From positions 1 through 12,685 of the forward strand of contig DMSR01000224.1 in NCBI GenBank assembly GCA_003457145.1: DNA of 12,685 bases, in the 5' to 3' direction. Position numbers and translations under genes: made by a program. The DNA comes from Bacillus sp. (in: firmicutes) (GTDB taxonomy: Bacteria; Bacillota; Bacilli; Bacillales; Cytobacillaceae). The notes beneath the pieces are model-generated. The model did no database searches, was not told the origin of the DNA, and worked only from the letters and a program-made list of their open reading frames with translations. Of the stretch, positions 6,540-12,685 are shown piece after piece (position 1 is the first letter of the stretch; the number at the start of each line of letters is the position of its first letter).

Positions 6540-6574
6540 TAAGCATCTCCCCGGGTAGGGGAATGGATTGCTTA
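6540..6574 (+). other. Leader hairpin before pepV
   Basis: TAAGCA (6540-6545) pairs with TGCTTA (6569-6574), and inside it TCCCC (6548-6552) pairs with GGGGA (6558-6562) around GGGTA, with a small internal loop. It ends 24 bases before the pepV ribosome site. No T run follows, so it is not a plain terminator. Confidence 0.4.
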
Positions 6575-6609
6575 TACATAACAAATATCTAAACATTGGA
6601 GGTAGGAAA

Positions 6610-8025
6610 ATGTCTTCTATTCAGTGGATGAAAGAAGTGGAAAAAAGAGAAGCCGAATTGATTAAGGATACCCAGAGTCTCCTTAGGATCAAAAGCGTTC
6701 TGGATGAAGAAAATACTTCTCAGGATGCGCCGCTCGGCGAAGGCGTGAAGGAAGCATTAGATTTTCTGCTTCAGTTAGGGGAAAAGGATGGCTTTACAGC
6801 CAAGAACGTCGGTAACCTTGCTGGACACCTTGAGTTTGGACAGGGCGATGAGATTGTCGGAATCCTATGCCACGTAGACGTAGTTCCTGAGGGTGATGGC
6901 TGGACAAGCGATCCATATGGAGCTGAAATCCGTGCTGGGAAAATTTTCGCGCGCGGTGCGATTGATGACAAAGGACCAACGATGGCCGCGTATTATGCAA
7001 TGAAAATCGTAAAGGAATTGGGGCTTCCACTGAACAAGCGTGTCAGGATGATTATCGGAACAGATGAAGAAAGCAATTGGCAATGTGTTGATCATTACTT
7101 TAAGCATGAAGAAATGCCAACAATGGGTTTTGCCCCGGATGCTGATTTTCCAATTATATATGCTGAAAAAGGCATTGCCGATTTTGACCTCGTATATAAA
7201 ATGGCAGAGGCTGAAAAAGGTGGGTTTGATGCTGAGGTAATCAATTTCACAGCAGGAAGACGCTACAACATGGTACCAGATTTTGCTAGGGCTTCACTTG
7301 TGGTCTATCAGGGGCAAACTGATATCGTTCAGCGATTTGAGAATTATAAGAAGGATATAGAGCTCCAGGGTAAAAGTTATGTTGACAGCGGGAAGCTAAT
7401 CCTCGAGCTTGAAGGGATTTCAGCCCACGGGATGGAACCGGATCATGGGAAAAATGCCGGGCTTTTTATGGCAAACTTCCTTTCACAGCTAAATCTTGAT
7501 CAAAATAGCGGAAGGTTTTTCCAATTTACATCGAAATTTTTATCTAAAGAGTCACGTGGAAAGGAACTGGGCATTGCCTTTTCTGATGACATTACCGGAG
7601 ACTTGACGATCAATGTCGGAAAGCTTTCCTACTGCGGTGAAAACGGTGGGCGTGCTGGTTTGAACATGCGCTACCCGGTTACTACAAATCTTGAAAAAAC
7701 AAAGGAAATCCTGAATGCCAAATTGGATGAGGAAGATTTTTCAATCGAGAATTTTTCAAATTCCAGCCCGCACCATGTCGATGAAAATGATTTCCTTATC
7801 CAGACGCTGAAGAGGGTTTATGAAGAACAGACAGGTGATCAAGCCGAGTTGCTCTCAATTGGCGGCGGGACATATGCGAGGTCTTTGAAATCCGGGGTGG
7901 CGTTTGGCCCATTGTTCCCGGGCAGGCCAGATGTCGCTCACCAAAAGGATGAATACATGATTATTGATGACCTTTTAAAAGCAACAGCTATATACGCACA
8001 GGCAATCTATGAATTGGCACGCTGA
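6610..8025 (+). CDS. pepV: Dipeptidase PepV (M20 zinc peptidase)
   Basis: A 471-residue cytoplasmic dipeptidase of the M20 family, expected to cleave a broad range of unblocked dipeptides with two zinc ions. Metal and catalytic residues are all visible: HVDVVPEGDGW (His88, catalytic Asp90), IDDKGP (Asp120), GTDEES (Glu153/Glu154), PDADFP (Asp177/179) and VAHQKDE (His444); SAHGMEP (His273) lies in the lid domain as in Lactobacillus PepV. The start at 6610 has GGAGG (6598-6602) 7 bases upstream; an earlier ATG at 6568 lies in the leader hairpin and lacks a ribosome site. It corresponds to B. subtilis YtjP and has family length. dat follows after 23 bases, so the two are probably co-transcribed. 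Confidence 0.93.
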   Translation: MSSIQWMKEVEKREAELIKDTQSLLRIKSVLDEENTSQDAPLGEGVKEALDFLLQLGEKDGFTAKNVGNLAGHLEFGQGDEIVGILCHVDVVPEGDGWTSDPYGAEIRAGKIFARGAIDDKGPTMAAYYAMKIVKELGLPLNKRVRMIIGTDEESNWQCVDHYFKHEEMPTMGFAPDADFPIIYAEKGIADFDLVYKMAEAEKGGFDAEVINFTAGRRYNMVPDFARASLVVYQGQTDIVQRFENYKKDIELQGKSYVDSGKLILELEGISAHGMEPDHGKNAGLFMANFLSQLNLDQNSGRFFQFTSKFLSKESRGKELGIAFSDDITGDLTINVGKLSYCGENGGRAGLNMRYPVTTNLEKTKEILNAKLDEEDFSIENFSNSSPHHVDENDFLIQTLKRVYEEQTGDQAELLSIGGGTYARSLKSGVAFGPLFPGRPDVAHQKDEYMIIDDLLKATAIYAQAIYELAR

Positions 8026-8048
8026 TAATAAATAAGGAGGGGAACACG

Positions 8049-8903
8049 ATGGATTATGTAATTGTTGATGGACAAGTGACCGACAGGACTTCTGCCAAAG
8101 TGGATATTGAGGACAGAGGCTATCAGTTTGGTGATGGAGTTTATGAAGTGATTCGGGTATACAATGGAAAAATGTTCACTGGGGAGGAACATTTAAAGCG
8201 GCTTGAAGAAAGCGCTGAAAAGGTTAAAATAAAACTCCCATATAGTTATGAAGAGCTTAAAAATATGATCGATGAATTGATTGCAAAAAATGAATTGGAG
8301 ACAGGTATTGTTTACATGCAATTCACAAGAGGAACATCTCCCCGAAATCATGTATTTCCTGGGAATGGAGTAGAGCCAACATTTGTTGCATATACTAGGA
8401 AGGTTCCTCGTCCGCAAGAGACGATGGAAAAAGGAGTGCATACGATTCTTGATGAGGATATCCGCTGGCTTCGCTGTGACATAAAAAGCTTGAATTTGCT
8501 TGGTAATCTATTGTCGAAGCAAAAAGCAGCAGAGGCAGGCTGTTTTGAAGCTATTCTCCATCGTGGCCAAACCGTAACAGAAGGAAGCCATTCCAACATT
8601 TCGATTGTCAAAGATGGTGTGATTATAACTCATCCTGCTGACAATTATATTTTAAATGGGATTACGAGACAAAAGGTTCTCGAGATTTGTGTTAAGGAGC
8701 AAATCCCTTATGAAGAAAGGGCATTTACCATTGATGAACTGCTTTCCGCTGATGAAGTCTTCTCTTCAGGGACAACGGTTGAAGTGATGCCTGTGATTGA
8801 AATTAACAAAAAGCAAGTTGGCGAAGGGGAACCTGGTTCAGTCACAAGACGTTTGCAAAATTTGTTCAAAGCTGAAATTGAGGAACAGTGCGGCCGAATT
8901 TAA
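8049..8903 (+). CDS. dat: D-amino-acid transaminase
   Basis: A 284-residue fold-type IV PLP aminotransferase. It interconverts D-alanine plus 2-oxoglutarate and D-glutamate plus pyruvate, supplying D-glutamate for the peptidoglycan stem peptide. Seen in the sequence: EDRGYQFGDGVYEVIRVYNG (21-40), the D-specific RxH motif Arg99-Asn100-His101, the Schiff-base lysine Lys146 in CDIKSLNLLGN, Glu178 in VTEGSHSN that contacts the pyridine nitrogen, and SSGTTVEVMPV near the C-terminus. The RxH motif separates it from branched-chain and aminodeoxychorismate relatives. AAGGAGGGG (8034-8042) gives a strong ribosome site. It is the second gene of the pepV-dat unit and ends at a strong terminator. Confidence 0.93.
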   Translation: MDYVIVDGQVTDRTSAKVDIEDRGYQFGDGVYEVIRVYNGKMFTGEEHLKRLEESAEKVKIKLPYSYEELKNMIDELIAKNELETGIVYMQFTRGTSPRNHVFPGNGVEPTFVAYTRKVPRPQETMEKGVHTILDEDIRWLRCDIKSLNLLGNLLSKQKAAEAGCFEAILHRGQTVTEGSHSNISIVKDGVIITHPADNYILNGITRQKVLEICVKEQIPYEERAFTIDELLSADEVFSSGTTVEVMPVIEINKKQVGEGEPGSVTRRLQNLFKAEIEEQCGRI

Positions 8904-8910
8904 TCTATAT

Positions 8911-8960
8911 AAAAGCCTGCAGCATCGATTGTATTCAATCTTTGCTGCAGGCTTTTTTTT
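8911..8960 (+). terminator. Terminator of the pepV-dat operon
   Basis: A 14-bp stem, AAAAGCCTGCAGCA (8911-8924) with TGCTGCAGGCTTTT (8943-8956), is capped by an inner GATTG/CAATC helix and followed by T to 8960. Confidence 0.95.
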
Positions 8961-9138
8961 CTGCATCATAACTGGTTAAATATAAGGTTTTATCAGGTGC
9001 TTTGTTTTTTCTTGGCAGGAATGGGTATCATAAAAATATTTAAGACAGTTATGGACTCATAGAATATACCTGCTTAATAATATGTTTATTGTTCAAATCA
9101 CAGACAAGCACTGCAGAAATTGAACAGGGGGACCAAGG

Positions 9139-9990
9139 ATGAAATTTACATCAGAACAGCATATCGAATTGCATGGTTTTAATAACCTGACAAAATCATT
9201 GAGCTTTAATATGTATGACATCTGTTATACGAAAACAAAAGAAGAGCGTGAAGCTTATCTTGAATATATCGATGAACAGTATAATGCAGACCGGCTGACG
9301 AAGATCCTGACACATGTATCGGACATCATTGGTGCGCATGTCCTCAATGTGGCCAAACAGGACTATGTACCACAAGGAGCCAGCGTAACGATTCTCGTTT
9401 CCGAAGGACCAGTCGTTGAAGTGCCGGATGAGGCTTATGACGAGTCGCCGGGGCCGCTGCCAGACAATGTTGTGTTACAGCTTGATAAAAGCCATATCAC
9501 AGTTCATACCTATCCTGAGTTCCATCCTGATGAAGGAATCAGCACATTCAGGGCCGATATCGACGTATCGACATGCGGAGAGATATCGCCCTTAAAAGCG
9601 TTGAATTACCTTATTCATTCATTCGATACAGACATAATGACCATCGATTATAAGGTAAGGGGCTTTACTCGGGACAAGGATGGAAACAAGCTGTTCATTG
9701 ACCATGATATCAGTTCTATCCAAAATTATATTCCTGAGAATGTGAAAAATGAATTTGATATGGTTGATGTAAATGTCTATCAGGAGAATATCTTTCATAC
9801 AAAGTGTAAGTTGAGGGGATTTGACCTGAATAACTACCTATTTGGTTACACAAAGGACAAGCTCTCATGGGATGAAAGAGAAGAGATTACCGAAAAGCTT
9901 CAGGCAGAAATGGAAGAAATCTTCTCAGGCATGACACTTCATTCAGGTACTATTTTTGAAGATGAGGAAGAGAATGAAGGAACAGAATAG
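9139..9990 (+). CDS. speD: S-adenosylmethionine decarboxylase proenzyme, E. coli type (SpeD)
   Basis: A 283-residue proenzyme closely resembling E. coli SpeD through its whole length, e.g. [13 protein letters not shown] (11-23), [16 protein letters not shown] and GFTRDKDGN. It decarboxylates S-adenosylmethionine to the aminopropyl donor for spermidine. The proenzyme self-cleaves before Ser118 in LDKSHI to generate the pyruvoyl cofactor; Cys146 in [17 protein letters not shown] is the conserved proton donor position. This is the long class of bacterial SpeD, not the roughly 125-residue SpeH familiar from B. subtilis. The acidic tail [10 protein letters not shown] is an extension. AGGGGG (9126-9131) gives a ribosome site. 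No spermidine synthase gene is adjacent, and the 178 bases upstream hold no clear promoter. Confidence 0.93.
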   Translation: MKFTSEQHIELHGFNNLTKSLSFNMYDICYTKTKEEREAYLEYIDEQYNADRLTKILTHVSDIIGAHVLNVAKQDYVPQGASVTILVSEGPVVEVPDEAYDESPGPLPDNVVLQLDKSHITVHTYPEFHPDEGISTFRADIDVSTCGEISPLKALNYLIHSFDTDIMTIDYKVRGFTRDKDGNKLFIDHDISSIQNYIPENVKNEFDMVDVNVYQENIFHTKCKLRGFDLNNYLFGYTKDKLSWDEREEITEKLQAEMEEIFSGMTLHSGTIFEDEEENEGTE

Positions 9991-10027
9991 ATAAGAAAAA
10001 GCTGTGGAATCCCACAGCTTTTCTTAT
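9991..10027. terminator. Terminator of speD, usable in both directions
   Basis: An 11-bp core, AAAAGCTGTGG (9997-10007) with CCACAGCTTTT (10012-10022), is extended by ATAAG/CTTAT with one extra A. It follows the speD stop directly and may also stop the convergent ytkP transcript after it has passed the repeat element. Confidence 0.88.
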
Positions 10028-10055
10028 TGTTTAGGAATTTATAAAATTATTTACT

Positions 10056-10074
10056 TGTGGATAACTACATGTAG
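10056..10074. other. DnaA-box match next to a palindrome
   Basis: Positions 10064-10056 read TTATCCACA on the minus strand, a perfect DnaA-box 9-mer. It is followed directly by the palindrome CTACATGTAG (10065-10074). A single box has a fair chance of occurring at random in a window of this size, and no origin features surround it. Confidence 0.25.
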
Positions 10075-10081
10075 GGGGTCT

Positions 10082-10202
10082 TAATCCAGCTCCAGCGCCT
10101 AGCCCCTCGAGTCGCTTCGGTCCGCCCAATGAAGTCAAAGAACGACTTCACCGGTCGGCCCTCCAGCGCTTGTCCGGGCTGAACGAGGCGCTTGCGCTTT
10201 TT
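10082..10202. repeat. GC-rich structured intergenic element behind ytkP
   Basis: About 120 bases, clearly more GC-rich than the flanks, fill the space up to the ytkP stop. Nested pairing is visible: AGCGCCT+AGCCC (10094-10105) with GGGCT and AGGCGCT (10176-10192, 5-base bulge); GGTCCGCC (10119-10126) with GGTCGGCC (10153-10160) using G-U pairs and one mismatch; and TGAAGTC (10130-10136) with GACTTCA (10144-10150) around a 7-base loop. CTCCAGCGC occurs twice (10090-10098, 10161-10169), and GCGC-TT-GCGC ends the block. I recognise this as resembling a repeat found in many intergenic spots of Bacillus-like genomes, but only one copy is in view. It would form the 3' untranslated part of the ytkP transcript. 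Confidence 0.65.
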
Positions 10203-10206
10203 GTTC

Positions 10207-11142
10207 TTACTCTTCAAATTTAAAAAGGTCACTGGAAAGGTATCTTTCCCCGGTATCACAAGCAATACAGATGACAACTTCATCTGATGTAAGCTGTTTA
10301 GCTACTTCAATCGCTGCAAAGCAGGCAGCGCCGGATGAAGGGCCGACGAGGATGCCTTCTTCTCTGGCAAGCTTGCGGGCGATGTCGTAGGCATCTTCAT
10401 CTTCAATTTTATGGATTTTTTCATAAATGTCTTGATTCAGGATTTTTGGAATGAACCCCGGACTTGTGCCGACTAGCTTGTGTTTTCCTGGTTTGCCTCC
10501 GGAAAGTACTGGAGACCCAGCAGGCTCTACAACGTGGACAGCCAAATCCGGGAACTTTTCTTTAAGACCCTCACCCGTCCCGGTGATTGTCCCTCCCGTT
10601 CCAGCAGTAGCGACAAATGCGCTGAGAGGCTTTTTAAGCTCTTCCATTGCTTCGATAATTTCTTTAGCTGTCGAGTTCCTGTGGGCATCTGGATTGGCGT
10701 CATTTTCAAATTGCATCGGCATGAAGCTATTCGGGATTTCACTTATAAGCTCCTGAGCTTTTTTAATCGCTCCAGGCATTTTCTCATCTCCCGGAGTCAA
10801 AACGACTTTCGCACCATAGGCTTTCAACAGGTTGATTCTCTCGATTGTCATCGTGTCAGGCATAACCAGGATTGATTTGTAACCTCTGGCTGCAGCATTC
10901 ATTGCCAGGCCAATTCCAGTATTTCCGCTCGTTGGTTCAATGATTGTTGCACCTGGTTTCAGTTTCCCTTCTTTTTCTGCGGAAACAATCATGTTAAAGG
11001 CTGCACGGTCTTTGACGCTCTTACTTGGATTATAATATTCCAGCTTCAAATAAACCGCTGCGCCTCCTTCAGGAGCCAGGCGATTTAGTTTAACTAGTGG
11101 TGTGTCTCCTATTAAAGAAGCAATATTGTTGACGTTTTTCAT
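10207..11142 (-). CDS. ytkP: Cysteine-synthase-like PLP protein (YtkP)
   Basis: A 311-residue fold-type II PLP enzyme of the CysK/CysM group. The Schiff-base lysine is Lys44 in PSKSVKDRAA. TSGNTGI (71-77) is the substrate-carboxylate loop, GTGGT (181-185) binds the cofactor phosphate, and GPSSGAA (268-272) supplies the serine facing the pyridine nitrogen. The region equivalent to the HR-TTG-EI stretch of housekeeping CysK reads HRNSTAKEI, and the C-terminus reads CDTGERYLSS. These differences match the B. subtilis paralogue YtkP, whose true substrate is not established; O-acetylserine sulfhydrylase activity is only presumed. ATG 11142 is chosen because AAGGAGG (11149-11155) is 6 bases upstream; an upstream ATG at 11208 has no ribosome site. 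No mccA/mccB partner is present. Confidence 0.9.
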   Translation of the reverse strand: MKNVNNIASLIGDTPLVKLNRLAPEGGAAVYLKLEYYNPSKSVKDRAAFNMIVSAEKEGKLKPGATIIEPTSGNTGIGLAMNAAARGYKSILVMPDTMTIERINLLKAYGAKVVLTPGDEKMPGAIKKAQELISEIPNSFMPMQFENDANPDAHRNSTAKEIIEAMEELKKPLSAFVATAGTGGTITGTGEGLKEKFPDLAVHVVEPAGSPVLSGGKPGKHKLVGTSPGFIPKILNQDIYEKIHKIEDEDAYDIARKLAREEGILVGPSSGAACFAAIEVAKQLTSDEVVICIACDTGERYLSSDLFKFEE

Positions 11143-11276
11143 AAAAAGCCTCCTTATTATTTGTAGCTTATCTCTAGAATTTCCTTTATGGTGAATAATT
11201 GATCTCAAGCGTATTAAAATAACCTTAGCTTCTTCTTATCATACATAATATATACTATTCCTATCAACATGTAGGG

Positions 11277-11306
11277 ATTATAAACATATTCAGGAAAATC
11301 TGCCAA
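11277..11306 (-). promoter_or_regulatory. Promoter for ytkP
   Basis: On the minus strand TTGGCA (11306-11301, 5 of 6) and a perfect TATAAT (11282-11277) are separated by 18 bases. The start near 11270 gives a leader of about 125 bases. Its -35 overlaps that of the divergent ytlP promoter. Confidence 0.65.
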
Positions 11307-11329
11307 AATAACATTTGTTTTGCTACAAT
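11300..11329 (+). promoter_or_regulatory. Promoter for ytlP
   Basis: An extended -10, TG-C-TACAAT (11321-11329), follows a weak -35 CTGCCA (11300-11305) at 18 bases. The predicted start near 11336 makes an upstream GTG at 11337 effectively leaderless and supports the ATG at 11361. Confidence 0.6.
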
Positions 11330-11360
11330 TAGTTCAGTGGGCGAAAGGGTGTACATATTA

Positions 11361-11942
11361 ATGGAGCAACAAGCGCATTTTTTCTATGCATTGGAATTGC
11401 CAGGTGAGGTTAAAGAAAAAATAAAAGATACTTATAGGACATTACAAGAATCCTTCTCCTTCAAAACTTGGGTCCATCCACAGGATTTACATATCACCCT
11501 CGCATTTCTTGGAAATGCTGCGCCAGAAAAAATCAAGTTCTCCAATGCGCTTATCGAACGCTCCATCCGCAATAGCGCTTCTTTTACAATGGAAATTGAT
11601 CACCTGGGCCTTTTTGGCCAAAAGGACGCTCCGCGGATTTTTTGGGCGGGTCTATGTCGTTCTGCCAGCCTGTCCAATGTAAGAGACAATGTTTTTTCCG
11701 CCTGCCTTACAGCAGGTTTCAAGCTGGAAACAAGAACATTCAGTCCACATATAACGCTTGCAAGGAAATGGACGGGAGAGTCGCCATTCCTATATAAAAT
11801 GATCGAAGAGTCAAACCCCTTCAAGGACGAAAAATTAGTCTTCAATGCCGAGAGAGTTGTTTTGTACAAGACTCATTTGGGGAAAAGTCCAAAATACGAA
11901 CCAATCACAATATTTCCACTTGCTTCCCGAAAAAATCAATGA
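11361..11942 (+). CDS. thpR: RNA 2',3'-cyclic phosphodiesterase, 2H family (ThpR/YtlP)
   Basis: A 193-residue member of the 2H phosphoesterase superfamily, formerly called 2'-5' RNA ligase. Such enzymes hydrolyse RNA ends with 2',3'-cyclic phosphate to 2'-phosphate. Both catalytic HxT motifs are present and well spaced: HIT (44-46) in LHITLAFLGN and HIT (130-132) in FSPHITLARK. AHFFYALELP at the N-terminus and LYKTHLGKSPKYEPI near the C-terminus are family-like. ATG 11361 is preferred because AAAGGG lies about 11 bases ahead; the GTGs at 11337 and 11349 overlap the transcription start or ribosome site. It is divergent from ytkP and followed after 28 bases by ytlQ, as in B. subtilis, suggesting one operon. 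The cellular RNA substrate is unknown. Confidence 0.9.
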   Translation: MEQQAHFFYALELPGEVKEKIKDTYRTLQESFSFKTWVHPQDLHITLAFLGNAAPEKIKFSNALIERSIRNSASFTMEIDHLGLFGQKDAPRIFWAGLCRSASLSNVRDNVFSACLTAGFKLETRTFSPHITLARKWTGESPFLYKMIEESNPFKDEKLVFNAERVVLYKTHLGKSPKYEPITIFPLASRKNQ

Positions 11943-11970
11943 CGGGCAGCAAATAAAGGAAGGTCTATCA

Positions 11971-12685
11971 ATGGCACAGTTAATCAAGCTGCAGGATTAT
12001 GTTTCACGGTATGCCCAGGATATTTATCTGTACCCTTCGCGATACGTACGGTTAAAGAAACAGCAATGGGGAGGCTTAAAAGACAAGTGGGAAAACCCTC
12101 CGAATGAACATGAAGTGATTACTAAGGACGAACCCGCTTCAGAACATATTATATTACGGAAGATTAAGCGTTTAATTCGACCACTTGAAGGTGCTCAAAC
12201 GGAACATAGCCATGGAAGACCTTACCTAAAAGATGCTGAACAGGAAGAATTGATTGATTATGAGGCTGTTGACCTAACCAGGAATATACATTCACTAGAT
12301 GAGTTAAAACAGCATTTCCTTGATCAATTGCTTCCGTTCCAGCTTAAATGGGCAAGTTCTACATTGACTGAGAAATCCTATATCGACAAAGAATTCTACG
12401 TAGATAAGACATTAAGGTTTTTGCTTCAGCGTTTCCCTGATACTTTTCTAATACTATATAAACCTATATTCTTATTAAAAAAGGCGCCAGTTGAAGCTGA
12501 GTTGATTATTATAACGCCTGCTTCTGCCATTTGTATATCCTTTTTGGAGGCAGAAGAGGATGCTGTGTTTGTAGGATCGAAAGAACGTTTCTGGATCAAG
12601 AAAACAAAGAATAGAGAAGTTAAAATCCTGAACCCGCTGCTAGGATTAAACCGGACAGAAAAAATCGTCAAGGCGCTTTTTGACA
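11971..12685 (+). CDS. ytlQ: YtlQ-family protein, N-terminal part (cut by window end)
   Basis: The frame is open from ATG 11971 (ribosome site AAAGGAAGG at 11955-11963) to the window end, giving the first 238 residues. It begins MAQLIKLQDYVSRYAQDIY and is basic and aromatic-rich. Its position after thpR/ytlP matches B. subtilis ytlQ. The part from about residue 170 (AELIIITPASAICISFLEAE, then ERFWIKK and NPLLGLNRTEKIVKALF) resembles the outline of a NERD (nuclease-related) domain. However, the usual E-x-K catalytic strand is not evident, so nuclease activity should not be assumed. Function is unknown; the C-terminus is missing. Confidence 0.75.
   Translation, partial: MAQLIKLQDYVSRYAQDIYLYPSRYVRLKKQQWGGLKDKWENPPNEHEVITKDEPASEHIILRKIKRLIRPLEGAQTEHSHGRPYLKDAEQEELIDYEAVDLTRNIHSLDELKQHFLDQLLPFQLKWASSTLTEKSYIDKEFYVDKTLRFLLQRFPDTFLILYKPIFLLKKAPVEAELIIITPASAICISFLEAEEDAVFVGSKERFWIKKTKNREVKILNPLLGLNRTEKIVKALFD

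Larger units (their letters stand above)
5992..6609. other. Long AT-rich intergenic region between ytzE and pepV
   Basis: This 618-base stretch separates two divergent genes and contains no convincing gene or RNA gene. It holds a perfect 8-bp inverted repeat, AAAAGGTA (6114-6121) and TACCTTTT (6136-6143), upstream of ytzE; a candidate promoter (6420-6449); a 10-codon frame at 6510-6542 (MRYNKNTVSA) behind AGGGGG; and a hairpin at 6540-6574 in front of pepV. The middle (about 6150-6480) is strongly AT-rich, as expected for promoter DNA, and I see nothing else there. Confidence 0.6.

Noticed and set aside
10065..10283. Minus-strand frame of 72 codons across the GC-rich element and the end of ytkP
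   Set aside because: It starts inside ytkP in another frame and its coding potential comes from the GC-rich repeat.
10067..11276. The 10-mer ACATGTAGGG on both sides of ytkP (10067-10076 and 11267-11276), possibly a target-site duplication
   Set aside because: Many identical 10-mer pairs are expected by chance in 12.7 kb, and nothing else marks ytkP as inserted.
11337..11360. GTG starts at 11337 and 11349 for ytlP
   Set aside because: The first falls at the predicted transcription start and the second overlaps the ribosome site; the ATG at 11361 fits both.

Overview
The window looks like a chromosomal segment of a member of the Bacillaceae (Bacillus/Mesobacillus/Cytobacillus type). It has moderate to low GC, strong AAGGAGG-type ribosome binding sites, frequent intrinsic terminators with long T runs, and a run of genes recognisable as the leuS-to-ytlQ neighbourhood of Bacillus subtilis and its relatives. 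The presence of cse60 points to an endospore former. The genus cannot be fixed from this sequence alone. Most of the window is conserved core chromosome, and no phage, plasmid, CRISPR or transposase gene was seen.

Layout, left to right. The window opens in the 3' end of leuS, followed by a terminator and a promoter for a single-domain rhodanese (ytwF), then the sporulation gene cse60. On the minus strand comes ytfP, a flavoprotein of the HI0933/BaiN family. A 310-base divergent region separates it from ytgP, the MurJ-type lipid II flippase. A convergent minus-strand gene encodes a small unrecognised protein with GGGYP repeats and a perfect coiled coil; it has a candidate sporulation promoter. 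Next are ytzG (16S rRNA pseudouridine synthase), a repeat-like 181-base element, a strong bidirectional terminator and the small DeoR-type regulator ytzE on the minus strand. An AT-rich 618-base gene-free region precedes the pepV-dat operon (dipeptidase and D-amino-acid transaminase). Then come an E. coli-type S-adenosylmethionine decarboxylase (speD), a GC-rich structured repeat, ytkP (cysteine-synthase-like, minus strand), and, divergent from it, thpR/ytlP (2H RNA phosphodiesterase) and the start of ytlQ, cut by the window end.

Functional threads. MurJ, Dat and PepV all touch cell-wall or peptide metabolism: lipid II export, D-glutamate/D-alanine interconversion and dipeptide hydrolysis. 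leuS, ytzG and ytlP concern RNA and translation. cse60 and possibly the GGGYP protein belong to sporulation. The parts least like a textbook Bacillus arrangement are the GGGYP/coiled-coil gene, the stand-alone E. coli-type speD, and the two repeat-like non-coding elements, each sitting directly behind the stop codon of a core gene. No clearly new multi-gene system is visible; the most novel items are that small protein and the two elements.
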